A stretch of 64,000 nt of DNA from positions 620,001-684,000 of the forward strand of contig JABYQU010000005.1 in NCBI GenBank assembly GCA_022264855.1, written 5' to 3'. The notes beneath the pieces are model-generated. The model worked only from the letters and a program-made list of their open reading frames with translations, searched no databases and was not told where the DNA came from. Each line of letters opens with the position of its first letter. Position 1 is the first letter of the stretch. Position numbers and translations under genes: made by a program. This DNA is from Lenzites betulinus (Eukaryota; Basidiomycota; Agaricomycetes; Polyporales; Polyporaceae). Shown here piece after piece: positions 1-11,100 of this stretch.

Positions 1-182
1 CGTATCCCGATATACAAGGAGCCTGAGGATCTGCTGCTTGCTGTCGCAGATCGCATCCGAGTCAACTGAGAGCGTATAAATGCACAGATATCCAACCGAC
101 CTCCTCATCCTTGTCCCCGCCCAGCCTTCGTCTGGTACATTATTGCCATCGCTCTATCCACTAAGAAATGGCACCTGCATCA

Positions 183-557
183 TCACTGGTTCAAATCGTA
201 GCTCGGGCAACCGACTACGCAACGGCACAGCTCTCGGTCTTCATTCGAGAACCGCGGCTCTGTGTGGAGGTCTGAAGGCACGACGGTGAAGGGCTCTCCA
301 TTAAAGAGCTTTCTCTCGAGGACCTGCTTCCAGTGTTGCCACACCGGAGTGTCATTCGGTAGGAGTTCGTCCAGTAACTTCATCGGCCGGGGAGAGTTCA
401 GCGAGAGCGCAGTGAAGACGACTTGGGCGGTGCGTATCCCGCACTCGAACTTTTGGAGGTGCTCGGACTCGGAGAGGTGAAGGACGTCCATGAGGATATC
501 CGTCTGGATAGCGCGGTCAGCTACGCCGTCTGGCAGTGGGAGCGGCTCATACTGGAT
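183..557 (-). CDS. C-terminal exon of an unrecognised protein
   Basis: I do not recognise this protein. An open frame of about 125 codons runs on the minus strand to a stop at 183. At its 5' side, GCGGTCACAG directly precedes position 557 and looks like an intron acceptor, which would make this the last exon of a longer gene. The first in-frame ATG is at 491. The predicted segment is soluble and of ordinary composition (it contains WQHWKQVLERK and FSNEDRELC), with no membrane segment or repeat. I could not find a convincing upstream exon between 560 and 800. A random open frame cannot be excluded. Confidence 0.35.
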   Translation of the reverse strand: MQYEPLPLPDGVADRAIQTDILMDVLHLSESEHLQKFECGIRTAQVVFTALSLNSPRPMKLLDELLPNDTPVWQHWKQVLERKLFNGEPFTVVPSDLHTEPRFSNEDRELCRCVVGCPSYDLNQ

Positions 558-922
558 CTGTGACCGCGGGCCGGGCGGCGGGTACTAGCACACGACACAC
601 TAGCGTAGGCTTCTTCGGCAATGTACCACTAGCGCACGCACTTATTCACGCCCTTGCACTCGGAGATCTACGGGCATACAACATATATTTAACACGGTGA
701 GGACAGCTTCAGCACACAGTACAACATTGCAAACACTAGCGGGGGACAACGACTGAATACACGAAATCAGAACGACGAAGATATACCGAAGGCGCGGTCG
801 AGGTGAAATGCACGCCCAGCTTGAGAAAAGGGCGCACAGTCTTGACGCGCGCGAGGTGTCAGGGATCTACCACACCCGTCAGACCCTAAACCACACAAGC
901 AAACACCAACGAGACTCACATA

Positions 923-1852
923 TTACGGACTGTAGCAGAAACAGTACGCGCCGAAGAACCCTTCGAGCGGGCGGCAGTCCGCGAGTGTCCTAATCACCGC
1001 GCCCACAATGCCCGGCACAAGCAACACGCCCAGCCCCCAGAACCCCGCGCCGACCGCCAGCCCCGCGCTATACCCCGCCTCAGCCCCCGCGGCCGCGAGC
1101 GACGGCACCACTGCAAGCCCGAGCGCAAGCCCAAACCCGCCCGCGAGCGGCGCCACGACCATCATCCGCCACAGCTCGTACTTCTCGTCCTCGTCCACCC
1201 ACGCCACTTTCTCGAAAAAATCGCGCTTCGGCGGCGGCGGCGGGATGCGCTTCGCCCTAACGAGCGCGTCGCGGCGCGCCGCGCACGCCATGCGCACGCA
1301 CAGCACCACCCACGCAGCGACCCCGACGCACGAGCCCGCGAGGGCGCCGCCCGCCGCGCACGCGGCGAGCGCCGTCTCCTGCGGGATGCGCTTCGTCGGC
1401 CCGAAGACGAAGAGCCCGGTGAATCCGGCGAGCACGATGAAGAGGAGGCTCGTGAAGCACGCGATGCCCGCGCCGACGAGCGCGTAGAACAGCAGCATGC
1501 GGACGTACCACACTGCGGCGTACACGCACTCGGCGAGCACGGCGCGGCCACTCGCCGGGGCGTCGCCCGCGCTGGACAGCGACTGAGCCGGGGCAGGGGG
1601 CGCGGCGAAGGCGGGCGGGGAGGGGGCGCTCGTGCTGGAGGGGGAGAGGAGCCCGCTTTCCGCGTCGTCCTCGCCTGGGAGGGGCGCGTACTCGGGTGGC
1701 GCGGCCTTTGCGCTGGTGAAGAACCACTTGAAGGCGTTGGATGTCCGGGATTTCTGCTGCACGGGAGGCACACGGAGCTCCTCCTCTTGATGGAGGCTTT
1801 CCGCCGGCGCCTGGTCGGCGATGGTGTACATTGGGAGCGATTCCTGTGACAT
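923..1852 (-). CDS. Putative multi-pass membrane protein
   Basis: This is an intron-less frame of 309 codons. I chose the ATG at 1852 (MSQESLPMYTIAD) over an upstream in-frame ATG at 2041 because a TATA box lies about 125 bp upstream of 1852, inside the longer frame. The first ~115 residues are polar and rich in Pro, Ser and Ala. After them come about five strongly hydrophobic stretches: a pair around VRMLLFYALVGAGIACF and LLFIVLAGFTGLFVFG, one around GVAAWVVLCVRM, and two Gly/Ala-rich ones near the C-terminus. A basic, Pro-rich loop (RAKRIPPPPPKRDFF) separates the two halves and probably faces the cytosol. It is GC-rich and Ala-rich. I do not recognise the family; a plasma- or vesicle-membrane protein is inferred only from hydropathy. 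Confidence 0.7.
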   Translation of the reverse strand: MSQESLPMYTIADQAPAESLHQEEELRVPPVQQKSRTSNAFKWFFTSAKAAPPEYAPLPGEDDAESGLLSPSSTSAPSPPAFAAPPAPAQSLSSAGDAPASGRAVLAECVYAAVWYVRMLLFYALVGAGIACFTSLLFIVLAGFTGLFVFGPTKRIPQETALAACAAGGALAGSCVGVAAWVVLCVRMACAARRDALVRAKRIPPPPPKRDFFEKVAWVDEDEKYELWRMMVVAPLAGGFGLALGLAVVPSLAAAGAEAGYSAGLAVGAGFWGLGVLLVPGIVGAVIRTLADCRPLEGFFGAYCFCYSP

Positions 1853-1975
1853 CCTGACGGGAGAGCGAGGCAGTCGAAAGAGACGGAAGTGCAAGTGCTT
1901 GAAAGTGCTGCGAACGAAGAGTGGAAGAACGGTGCGTAGAGCTGTCCTGGCCCTCCACCTGCGCTGCTCACGCCC

Positions 1976-1984
1976 GTTATATAC
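1976..1984 (-). promoter_or_regulatory. TATA box for the membrane protein gene
   Basis: On the minus strand the sequence reads TATATAAC, about 125 bp upstream of the ATG at 1852. Similar TATA-to-ATG spacing (105-150 bp) is seen upstream of the three GHGHGG-motif genes in this window. Confidence 0.5.
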
Positions 1985-4105
1985 GACGCCACGGAGAAGG
2001 AACACAGCCTCAGTTGCAGAACCAGAGTCAAGCACCAGCACCAGAAGAATACGGAACCTTCCGGAGCAGCAACATACACAAAAGCAGGAACCCTGGTCCG
2101 ATTACACGTGGTTGCTAGCACGAGAAGCACGAGAGCATCGAGGCAGGCGGGCTGTGACCCGCGGAGGCGCCGCGGCCGTATTACTCGGGTGGACGCGCCT
2201 CGTGGAACAGAACGTCGCGCACAATCCGATATCGCGATAGTTGCATCGGTTTCTTGTCCCAGGTCTTGTTCGATCTTATCATCGTCGACAGTATAGTTGT
2301 GCACGATATCGTCGTGCGCGGAAACGACGAAGTCACCTCGGACGCAGACAATTGAGCGCGAGCCTGAGAGTCCGTACACGAAGAGGTAAGTAGAATAGGA
2401 TACCGGACGTTTTCCCGTTTACCATAACATTCTAGGACAATAATCAGAGCATCCACGAACACAATCAGTACGCCGGCACAGGCCAGCACACGCACCTAAG
2501 TCGTGGAGGGGTAGGAACATAGGATGGTCGAAATAGCGCTGGCGAGACAGAATCCAGTGTCGCCGGCGCTTCAGAGCCGCATGGTCAGGCAGCGGTGTTC
2601 TTGGAGGGGACTGCTTCGTGAAGCGGCCCGGGGTCCAGGTCGTCGAAGGGCAGGGAGTGACGGATAAGCGATAAAAGTGAATAAAAGTGGAGTCGACAAA
2701 CGATGTGGTAGGTACGACAGTTGAATTCGAGACATCCTTCCTGGAGACACAAGACATACATGTGATACTACTTCCCTAAGCCACGAAGTCTTGTCGTAGA
2801 TTGCGATCTGCTCTTTTATATCATTCCTGGCCTCCAGGCAAGTCTTCACGACCTGCCTGGGTACGGAGAGCCTGCACCGCATTCTTAAAAACAGGCTCCT
2901 CCTGCTGGTGCGACATCTTCCATCGCCAGCGGGGAGCATCCGTTTTCCACCAATTTGGCAAATCCTTTTGAGCCTGCAGCTCGCGCTCGTTGAACTCGGC
3001 CGTCCATTGCGTACAAATCTGGACCAAGAACGTTGCAAAGCGCAACGCCTGCGTGCGATCCGCAATGTTGTATTGGGGACAGTTGGTGTCCAGCATCTTG
3101 AGAACAAGCCGTCTGCCTGACTCCTATGATCGGTCAGTAGCATGTCACATATCATGACATCGACCAGGACTCACTTCGCTCCAAGCAGAAATGACATGTC
3201 CAACTGTGCCGGCCGCGACGACGGCGAATATCGGAACACCGATGATCCCGCGCCCGGCCATGTACTTCAAGGCGCTGACCAGGTTGAAGCGGGCCTGGTT
3301 TCGGCACGTTTTGTAATCGGCATTGTCGGCCTTGTATTCGATGAATACAACAGGACTTGCCAGCTCGTTCGCTGAGCCTAAGGTAGTGATGAGCACTGTC
3401 CTTGTCGCCTTCTATCACGCAGAAACGTACCTGATCCCAAGTCATGCAGGGGCGTCGCAGACTGTGGCTGCACTTTGAGTGTCGAAGATTGCGGCTGCAC
3501 TTTGGACGTCGATGTCCGTGACTGCACTTCAGGCTTAGGGGACCCGGGCCGCGCTTTGCTGCCGTCTCCAACTGCCGCAGGACCACTCTGGACAGACGGG
3601 AGTTGTGGTGTGTTGTCTGTGCTGCTAGAAAGTAGGTGAGCAACGATAGCAAACATGGCATCATCTTGTCCAGCGGCTTACAATGTCGTCCACATCGTGG
3701 CTGCTAAATCACGGGCTTCGCCGAGCAGCTCTTGCGTCTCAGGATAATGATCAAGCGACGTGGCAGTTGCGCCGGTGCGGGCCTCAGCACGCCCCTCAGG
3801 TGTACTTGCAGATGAGTCGTCCAGGGTGCCATCTTGAACATCCTTCGGGTCCTTGAAGTTGAAGAATCGGTAGCTATTGATCTCGTCCTGCTTGTCCTTG
3901 CCGGTGTAGTGAGCGGGGAAGAAGTCGCGGAAGCTCCAAGCGATGCACAAATCGAATTTTCTCCCTTGAACGAAGCAGCACAGCGTCCGCCCGCGCGCTG
4001 CATCGGCGTCCCGTGTTTCATTCTCATACTGCGTTTGAAGTGTCCGTAGAGCCATGTTCATGTCGTCGACTGCTGTGTATGAGCGCCTATCACTGAGGGC
4101 GAGAG

Positions 4106-6040
4106 ATCGTTTCAACCGATCTTCGACCAGCCCACGCTCTGGACAAAGCTCATGGACCGCGGAGCGGCAGGCCCCCTTCTAGACTGGCTGCGCATGCTGT
4201 ACACACGACTACTGTACGTCGTTCGTTTCCAAGGAGAAGTCACGGAGACCTTCCGCGCACTCGCTGGGATCCTCACGGGGGACCCGGCGTCACCGATCTT
4301 ATGGGACATCTTTCTCGCAGACTTCCACCTCGTGCCGCACGACGACGACATCGTTCTCGGTGGCATACGCATCTCGCACCTAGAGCTAGCCGACGATATT
4401 GCCCTCATCAGCTTGTCAGCCGCCGGGATGCAGAGCAAACTCGAGCAGTTCGAGTGTTACTGCGCAACAAGCTTCCTTCTTGTCAACATCCCCAAGACCA
4501 TAGCTATGGTTCACGGTCTGCTGCCGCCGACGATGCCCACCCTCATACTGTATGGCGAAGCCCTCACATGGACAGCGGAGGCCGCATACGTCGGGATGAC
4601 GTTCTCGTCCACGTCTCGCAACATCTTCGCGCGCCACTACACGCTCAAGGCCGCTGCGGCGATGCGCGTGTCCAGCGCGACTTTCTGTCTGGAGTCCTAC
4701 ATCGGCCGTCTGCCCTCACTGGTAGCGTGCGACCTGTACCGCGCGCGCGTCGACCCTCATCTCACGGCGGGCTGCGAGGTTGCCATAGACGTTGGTGCAT
4801 CCGGCCTCGATGCTCTCGAACGCGTCCAGCACCGTTTCCTCCGCAGAGCGCTCGCCCTGGGCTCCCATGCACAACTGACACCGCTGTTCTCGGAAACCGG
4901 CCTCTGGCCGATCCGCTACCGCCGCCTCCACCTTGCGCTCCGCTACCTGCGATACATCCTACAGGATGCCCCGCCACTGCCTGCGGCCGCGTTCGTGGAC
5001 AGCTGGCGCCTCGCAAACACGGGATTCTCGTCTTGGTGGGGTGACCTGTATCATGCGCTGAGTGCTCTACCTGTCCCGGTGCATGTCGCACTTGACGTCT
5101 CGCCCACTGTAGCGTCACTCGACCTACTCCTGGCCGACCTCGAGCAGTCCCTGGCGGACACCCTCAGGGAGGCAATCATTGCTTCGGAACGGCTGCCGCT
5201 CATCCGCACTCGTACGCTCGCCGCACGGAGCTCAGACCTGTCCGACCTGTGCGCTAAACGGACCTACCTCTCACTCCCATCCCACCGCCTGCGTAACGCA
5301 GTCACTCGGCTCTGGGTGTCGGAACATCCCCTCGCAATTGAGCAGCTCCGTCGCAGGACACCGCCAGTGCCCCGAGCTCGACGCATCTGCCGTTTCTGTG
5401 AAAAGCGCTGGGCTGTCGAGGATGAACGCCATGTGCTCATCGAGTGCACCGCCGACTACATTCAAACACTACGGGATGTATTTTGGGCCAAAGCCACGGT
5501 GCTCCTCCCGCGCTTACCTGCCATGGCGGACTCCCTTTCTGTGCCAGCAGCACTCGACATGCTCCTGTCTCGGGAGAAGACCCTCCCCATGCTAGCGGAG
5601 TTCATTGCTGACGTCTTCGACCTGTGCGAAGACGTCCCCTGCCTCATCGTCAGCGACGACGATGCTATGCTCGCGCTCGCCGCGTAACGGCGACGCGAGG
5701 CGACCAGGTACAGGATCTGGCGAAATCAAGTGACGTCTGGTAGACGGTGTGTGAAGTCAAGCCCTGATAGGGATATGTTGGTGAACTGACCTTGACCGCT
5801 CTTTGAGACAGTCCCTACCTGGGTGCTCTCGGGGGCACACCGCCGTCCCTACCCGCCCCCTTCCTCTCGTATTGCAGTCATCATGGACACGTCGACCCCC
5901 GTCTGGGCGAGACGAGGAGTAATTAGAGACCATCGCGACCGACGGTTGTCTCTTCCCCTGCAGGTTTTTATGCCACTCATGGCTTTTCCTGCCCCGCTCA
6001 CATTATTTTTTCCCCACCGGGGTTTTTTAACAACAAAGAG
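4106..6040 (+). mobile_element. 5'-truncated non-LTR retrotransposon (LINE)
   Basis: LINE reverse-transcriptase similarity begins abruptly around 4106-4122 (FDQPTLWTKL, in frame with the ATG at 4152) and runs to a stop at 5687. It is followed by a GC-rich 3' region that ends near a T-rich and AAC-containing stretch at about 6000-6040. Loss of the 5' part with an intact 3' part is the usual signature of incomplete LINE reverse transcription. The element lies antisense to gene A and separates its two halves. I could not identify a target-site duplication with confidence, so the 3' boundary is approximate. Confidence 0.65.
4152..5687 (+). CDS. LINE reverse transcriptase, C-terminal part
   Basis: This is a 511-codon frame that encodes only the second half of a non-LTR reverse transcriptase. 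It keeps GILTGDPASPILW, which matches the conserved motif before the active site, and LADDIALIS, the (F/Y)xDD-type catalytic pair with Leu in the first position. Thumb and connection regions follow. A Cys/His cluster near the C-terminus (CRFCEKRW, then H and C in ERHVLIEC) fits the zinc-knuckle-like tail of LINE ORF2 proteins. The endonuclease domain and the first reverse-transcriptase motifs are missing. The frame is open upstream of the ATG to about 4107, so that ATG is not a natural start. The copy is inactive on its own. Confidence 0.8.
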   Translation: MDRGAAGPLLDWLRMLYTRLLYVVRFQGEVTETFRALAGILTGDPASPILWDIFLADFHLVPHDDDIVLGGIRISHLELADDIALISLSAAGMQSKLEQFECYCATSFLLVNIPKTIAMVHGLLPPTMPTLILYGEALTWTAEAAYVGMTFSSTSRNIFARHYTLKAAAAMRVSSATFCLESYIGRLPSLVACDLYRARVDPHLTAGCEVAIDVGASGLDALERVQHRFLRRALALGSHAQLTPLFSETGLWPIRYRRLHLALRYLRYILQDAPPLPAAAFVDSWRLANTGFSSWWGDLYHALSALPVPVHVALDVSPTVASLDLLLADLEQSLADTLREAIIASERLPLIRTRTLAARSSDLSDLCAKRTYLSLPSHRLRNAVTRLWVSEHPLAIEQLRRRTPPVPRARRICRFCEKRWAVEDERHVLIECTADYIQTLRDVFWAKATVLLPRLPAMADSLSVPAALDMLLSREKTLPMLAEFIADVFDLCEDVPCLIVSDDDAMLALAA

Positions 6041-7010
6041 CGTGGAGAAGGGTTTTACTCGTCGGACCGGCACCCTGGGTGCACAGGCGGACTCAAACGA
6101 CATGCTGCACTGCAACTCCATACGACGCGAAGGACATAGGCCGAGGCGTTACGTTGATGGGGACTTATCTACGTACTGGTTCGCGATTTGTGACGGCGTA
6201 ATGTAACTTACCTTATTACTTATATCGGTAGCTACAGTACATAGCCGCGTGGAAACAAATCGAACGCTCCTCCTCCTCCTCCTCGAGGGATACTTGGACA
6301 CTGCTTCTTTCCGCCTGCGCAGAGTTACGGCGGGTGTGCTGTCGAGGTTGTTCTCGAAGGGCATGGATAGCAACAGGATATATGTGCATCGAGTGATCCC
6401 TGATGCAATCCATATGGTCTTCGGCCTCAGCGAGCGCAAGCTTGTCTGCCAGATCGTTGCGCGACATAGGAGCCACGCGCTCAGACCTAGCACGGCAATA
6501 CTAGTTAGCGTAGAATGTAGGAAATACAAGCGAGAAACGGCGTTACAGAACATCGAGCCATCGCTGCGACACGGCAGGACACGCATTCACCACTCCACGT
6601 ATGAGCTTGTCCCAAGCTGCCCTCACCTCAGCTTCGTTATATTCACGCAGTTTCTTGCCAATGTCATCAGAGGCACGTCGGATTTCCCGAGTGGCGCGCA
6701 CGAGTATCTTCTTGGCTTCCTCGCTCAAGCCTGGGAGGGGTGGAACTGAAAAATCGACCTGGCGCAGCGCCTGCTCGATGGTGTTGCTGTTCACGAGCTC
6801 CACCAAAGCTTCGCAATCCTCATGGCTGAGCTGCAGTGACGGAGGTCAGCTCTACCCTGTTCGAGAGAAAATGTAGACTACAGTGCCTACCGCACTGTAT
6901 GGGAGGCGTTGGCCGCGAGCAGTGCTGAGATTGCTTCCATCATAGCTGAGTATCTTGAAGTCGCCCTCACTGTGTGTCTTGCGTATGAGATCGGCCTGTA
7001 AGCATTTGTA

Positions 7011-7827
7011 TCAATACACTGTGGCCTGGCTGTTTAGTTCTTTCATATGTACGGGAAAGTCCAACAATGCAGGAAGAATATACTTCTGGCGTATCTCCTC
7101 GCATTTCCCGGCATCGGGCCACAGTGTCGCGAGCGAGGCAGGCGGTCGTATAGGTGTATACACTGCCGGGTGGTAGTACCGATCACCAAGGATTTCAATC
7201 GCTGTCGGTGTGGTAGGCGGAGGGCACGACGCTCTGCAGACAGGATATTCAGATCAGCAAGCATGCAAGTTGAAAGGGACACATGGACGCACTGGGACGA
7301 GCTGGGGGATTCCCTTTCCACACAAGGACCACACTCACCGGCAAGCCACTCACGAATACGAGAATTCGACGACGGGGCCCCCTCGTCGAGACCAAACTTC
7401 GCAACGAGGTCCAAACGCCAGGGTCTGATGGCCTCGCTCAGCAGCGTGCGACCCACACCCGGTGCACGAAGCTGCGCGCGATAAGCACACGAGGCAAGTG
7501 CAAGCCGATGGTACAATAGCAGAGAAGCCAATGCTGAAGCATCGGCGGCCGCTGAGACATCGAATATCCCAAGCGCCAGGGCCGAACATTCGCCGTAATC
7601 GTGGGCAGCCATATTGCGTGGAGAGGCATGAGCGACGTTCACCTGGACCTGTAAGCATGTCAATATATGAGATACGGGAGTTCTACAACGCGACGTACGC
7701 ATTCGTGGCTGTCCACAGTACATTCGGAGAGCCAAGCGACTACGACCTGTATGCGGCAGTCCAGCGAGTCGAATGTGAAGCCCAAAACGGGGTCTTCGAC
7801 CCCAAATATTCGCCTCTGGAAGAGCGC
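7011..7827 (-). pseudogene. Gene B fragment, cut off by the Gypsy 5' LTR
   Basis: Reading leftwards from the LTR edge at 7827, exon-like frames carry FGVEDPVLGFTFDS, then after an intron with acceptor CTTACAG the segment YGECSALALGIFD...RPWRLDLVAKFG. A last exon ends ...LWPDAGKCEEIRQKY...NSQATVY at a stop at 7011-7013. The internal splice sites are only partly resolved. The coding sequence begins immediately at the LTR with no start codon, so the 5' end has been removed. I do not recognise a function. It lies just upstream of gene A on the same strand. Confidence 0.5.
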
Positions 7828-8069
7828 TGTAAGGGACGCTCCGGTGGACTTAGCCCGAGGGCTGGTATTCGTTACCCGTAGAATAACTCATTCTATTATG
7901 TAATACGTAGTCGCGTACGGCGTCCGAGTATTCGGGACTCGGGCGCCTGGTGGGGCAAGTCTTTTGCCAACGCCCACCATCCTCACGGAGTACGCCGCCT
8001 AATAAAGGCCCGGACCAAGCTACTTCGTTAGGAATTGGGCACGGTAAAAGCACCCACGTGAACTTAACA
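7828..8069 (+). repeat. 5' LTR (242 bp)
   Basis: Starts TGTAAGGG and ends CTTAACA, with TGT...ACA ends. It matches 18103-18344 base for base on reading. It contains CCTAATAAAGG, a candidate polyadenylation signal, about 70 bp before the 3' edge. The sequence just inside (CTTTTTTAGC) does not begin with TGG, so a standard tRNA primer-binding site is not visible. Confidence 0.95.
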
Positions 8070-8157
8070 CTTTTTTAGCTTTCCGTGAAGCTTTACAGCT
8101 ACGCCTCACTGGGCGACGTACACGTCATCAGTGACTACTGACTATTTCGAATAGAAC

Positions 8158-11100
8158 ATGGAAGTCCCTGGGAACTTCCCGGCCAGCAGCAGAAGGCCAT
8201 CTCGATCGTCGCGCCCGACGACTCCCTCGGGTCCAGTCACCACGAGTGGTGCTGGACCTTACAGGCCGAGTGCCTCCAGGCGGGAATCGCCTACACAAAC
8301 AGGCTCTCAGGCCGCGACTAGAGCCCATAGTCGCGTAGATCGCCGCGAGTCATACCAATTTCCCCGGGTGTCGCCGGGATCTACTCCGGAGGATGTGCCA
8401 ACAGCTAGTCAGCTGGGATTGAGCTCTGCCCTACATGTGGAAACTACGAGGGGCAGGACTTCCGCGGCCGACAAGGGCAAGGGCCGGGCCGCTCCACGGC
8501 CGTCATCTCGAACTGAAGGATACCATTCGGCACGAGTGTCCAATGTATCTGTGAGATCTCGACCGCCTAGTCAGTTAGACAAGGAGGCCGAGCCGGTAGA
8601 TGATATGCCGGTAGGCATGGTTAGTCCCCGGTCCTCACCAATAATTGGCCCAAACATGGCTATAAGCCAGTCGTCAGCACTTCAGCTGGTATCATTGTTA
8701 CAGGCGTCGAGACGCAGATTTTCGACGCTGCGCCTGGAAGTGCAACGAGCAGAGGACGAGCTCAATGCTCAAGTATCCGACCTACTGGGAAGAATCGCCG
8801 AAGACGGCGAAGATGGAGACATCCCGGAAGGATATGCTGATGTGCATGTTGAAACGCCCGCAGTAGACATTTCCCAAGGATCTCCTAGGCAATGGCATCG
8901 GGACGAGGAGGACGAGGTAGAAGGGGAACTATTGGACGCTGCCTCGGAAGTAGGACAGTCGGACAAGGATGTTGATCCTCATGAAAGGCTGAAACACGGC
9001 CGGCTCCAACGGCTAGCCGCAGCTGGACTAGCTAGGTCCGACGTGTCTGGGCCCTCCAGAAGTGCGCCTGCTCCGCCCAATAACACGCCGTTATTGTCGG
9101 CTACAACCACTCGTAGCCCGCTGGACATTCCAGAGCCACGAAGAAGCGTGGCATTCGACTCCGCTAACTTGCGCCGCAGACGTACTGGAGCCGCGGAAGG
9201 CCGCGATGAATCGTCCGCTTCGACTACGCCATTTCGGCGTACCACCATGCCTTCGATCTCCGTATTCGCCAGAGCGGACCCTTTACGGTCCCGCCGATCC
9301 ATGGCCCCTTCTCGATTTCCGGACAATCGGATGAGCTCAGCGGCGGGGCAAACGCCTGGTGCCATGGCTGGACGGGACGATCTGGCCTACCTTGTGCCTG
9401 GAAACGGACCCAGGGATATACAAGGCGTCCAACGTATATTGGACATGATTCAAGAGTCGGTAGCCGACCCACCTACCACGGCGCCGCCAGCATATCTTAA
9501 AGTAGCCAAATTGGCGGTGCCCAAGGCATTTGAGGGCAAGGATGACCCAGATGGGTTTATAGTTTGGCTCCAGAATCTGCTGGAATACTTTAGTACATTA
9601 CGAATTACAGGTCCTGAGCTGGACGGGGATCGAGTGCGAATATTAGGCACCTGCCTGGGCGGCGACGCAGCCACTTGGTTCCAGAATACCATTCGATCCC
9701 CTTCACGCGATAAACACGATTGGTGGTTTGACGAGGCCATCGTCGGCCTATATCGCCGGTTTATACATCGGGACATCCATATGGTCGCCGCTCATGAATT
9801 TGAACAATTGCAGTATAGTGCCGAGAAGGGCGGAGTTGCCTCGTTATACGAACGATTACTATATCATGCAGAGCGCATGTGGGAGACTCCCACTCAGTTC
9901 CAACAATGTCAGAAATTCATGGACGCGTTGCCCGACCGATTCGAGGAATTGTTGACTGTATATAACGGCCTGTCCGTGCAGTATAATTCATTGACGGAGC
10001 TGTATCAAGCAGCATTGGACCTAGAGCAAAACTCACGGTCTATGGCAATGCGCCGAAAGTCGAGGACATCGACTGCAGCACACCCTGCTAGTAGCAAGAG
10101 TGCTAATGACCACAAGGGTAATAAACCCAAGGAGGACGCGGAGAAGGGAGCCTCGCGACCTGTTCACAGCGTGTCTAGGGGGTTTGGTAGGCGAGGATTT
10201 CGAGGCGTGAATGCCTCAAATAAGCCCTCAGCTCCGCCTGCTGCGCCTCATGCCCCTCAACAACGGACTGATAAGCCGAATGCCAGTAAAGCGACTGTGA
10301 AATGTTTTGCATGTGGACAGATAGGTCATTATGCGGCCGACCCCACTTGTCCCAAATTCAATCAGCGAGGAATCGCTGGGCCGAAGATGTTTGCACAAAG
10401 AGTAGTGGATGACAATTCGGACCATGAGAATAGCGGGCTAAACGCTCAGGCAGCCTCAGACGAGAAAGCCTTGGAAGCTAGTGAATACGAAGCCGAAGGG
10501 CTCATGGACGAGGAGACATATCCCGATGAGGATGAGTATCCCCAGTCTGAACCGGGCTACGGCGGATCGCAGTACGAAAGCGATGTGAACGAGGCGGACT
10601 CGCCAGGCGAAATAGACGATTACGGGGACGCCGTATTATTTGGGGCCATGAGGGTAGAGTCCCTACGAAACGATGGTGTCGGTGAGGCCGAACGGCTTAA
10701 TAGCATGGCCGTAGCGAGAGACAAGGGCTTGAGGCACGCATGGTTATACGACGCTAAAGTGCGAAAGGCCACGGATGATGGGGATCAACCACAACGGAGG
10801 CTAGACAGCCAGCGTACATTATGCGCCGAACTATGGATAAACAACGTCAAGGCGCTTGTGCTGTTTGACTCTGGGTGTACTACGGATTCTATTACTCCGG
10901 AATTTGCCTATATCTGCAAAGCTAGCAGGGTTGATTTGAAGGAGCCAGTAGGGCTTCAACTGGGCACGAAGGGTAGCAAGACCCGCATTAATTTTGGTGC
11001 AAGGGCTACTTTGACAGTGGGAACTGTTAAGAAAGAACACTACTTCGACGTTGTCGACATAGACCGATACGATGCCATACTGGGAACAGTGTTTTGTCGC

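Larger units (their letters stand above)
2821..6943 (-). pseudogene. Gene A: possible PD-(D/E)XK-like protein, split by a LINE
   Basis: The pieces read as one minus-strand gene interrupted by an opposite-strand LINE. The 5' part starts at ATG 6943 (exon 6896-6943) and continues in 6830-6543 (motifs VPPLPGLSEEAKK and EVRAAWDKLIRGVV), then probably further exons down to ~6050. The 3' part is 4105-3682, 3624-3431, 3377-3175 and 3123-2821. These four exons splice in frame with GT-AG introns and end at a stop at 2821. The third of them carries FIEYKADNADYKTCRNQARF, whose E-x-K resembles the core of restriction-like nuclease folds; a catalytic role is inference. Proteins of this layout are common and uncharacterised in Agaricomycetes. 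As it stands the gene cannot make the whole protein, although the 3' part keeps a chance ATG at 4115. Confidence 0.6.

Noticed and set aside
140..215. tRNA-like motifs (GGTTCAAATC on plus; AGTGGATAGAGC on minus)
   Set aside because: The B-box-like and A-box-like motifs lie on opposite strands, and no acceptor, anticodon or T stems form around either.
1008..2379. Long open frames overlapping the membrane protein gene (405 codons on minus, 159 on plus)
   Set aside because: Arg/Ser-rich or Ala/Pro-rich shadows caused by high GC; the 309-codon frame has the hydrophobic segments and TATA spacing.
7047..7484. 145-codon plus-strand frame beside gene B
   Set aside because: It is antisense to exons whose protein sequence looks real (RPWRLDLVAKFG; LWPDAGKCEEIRQKY).
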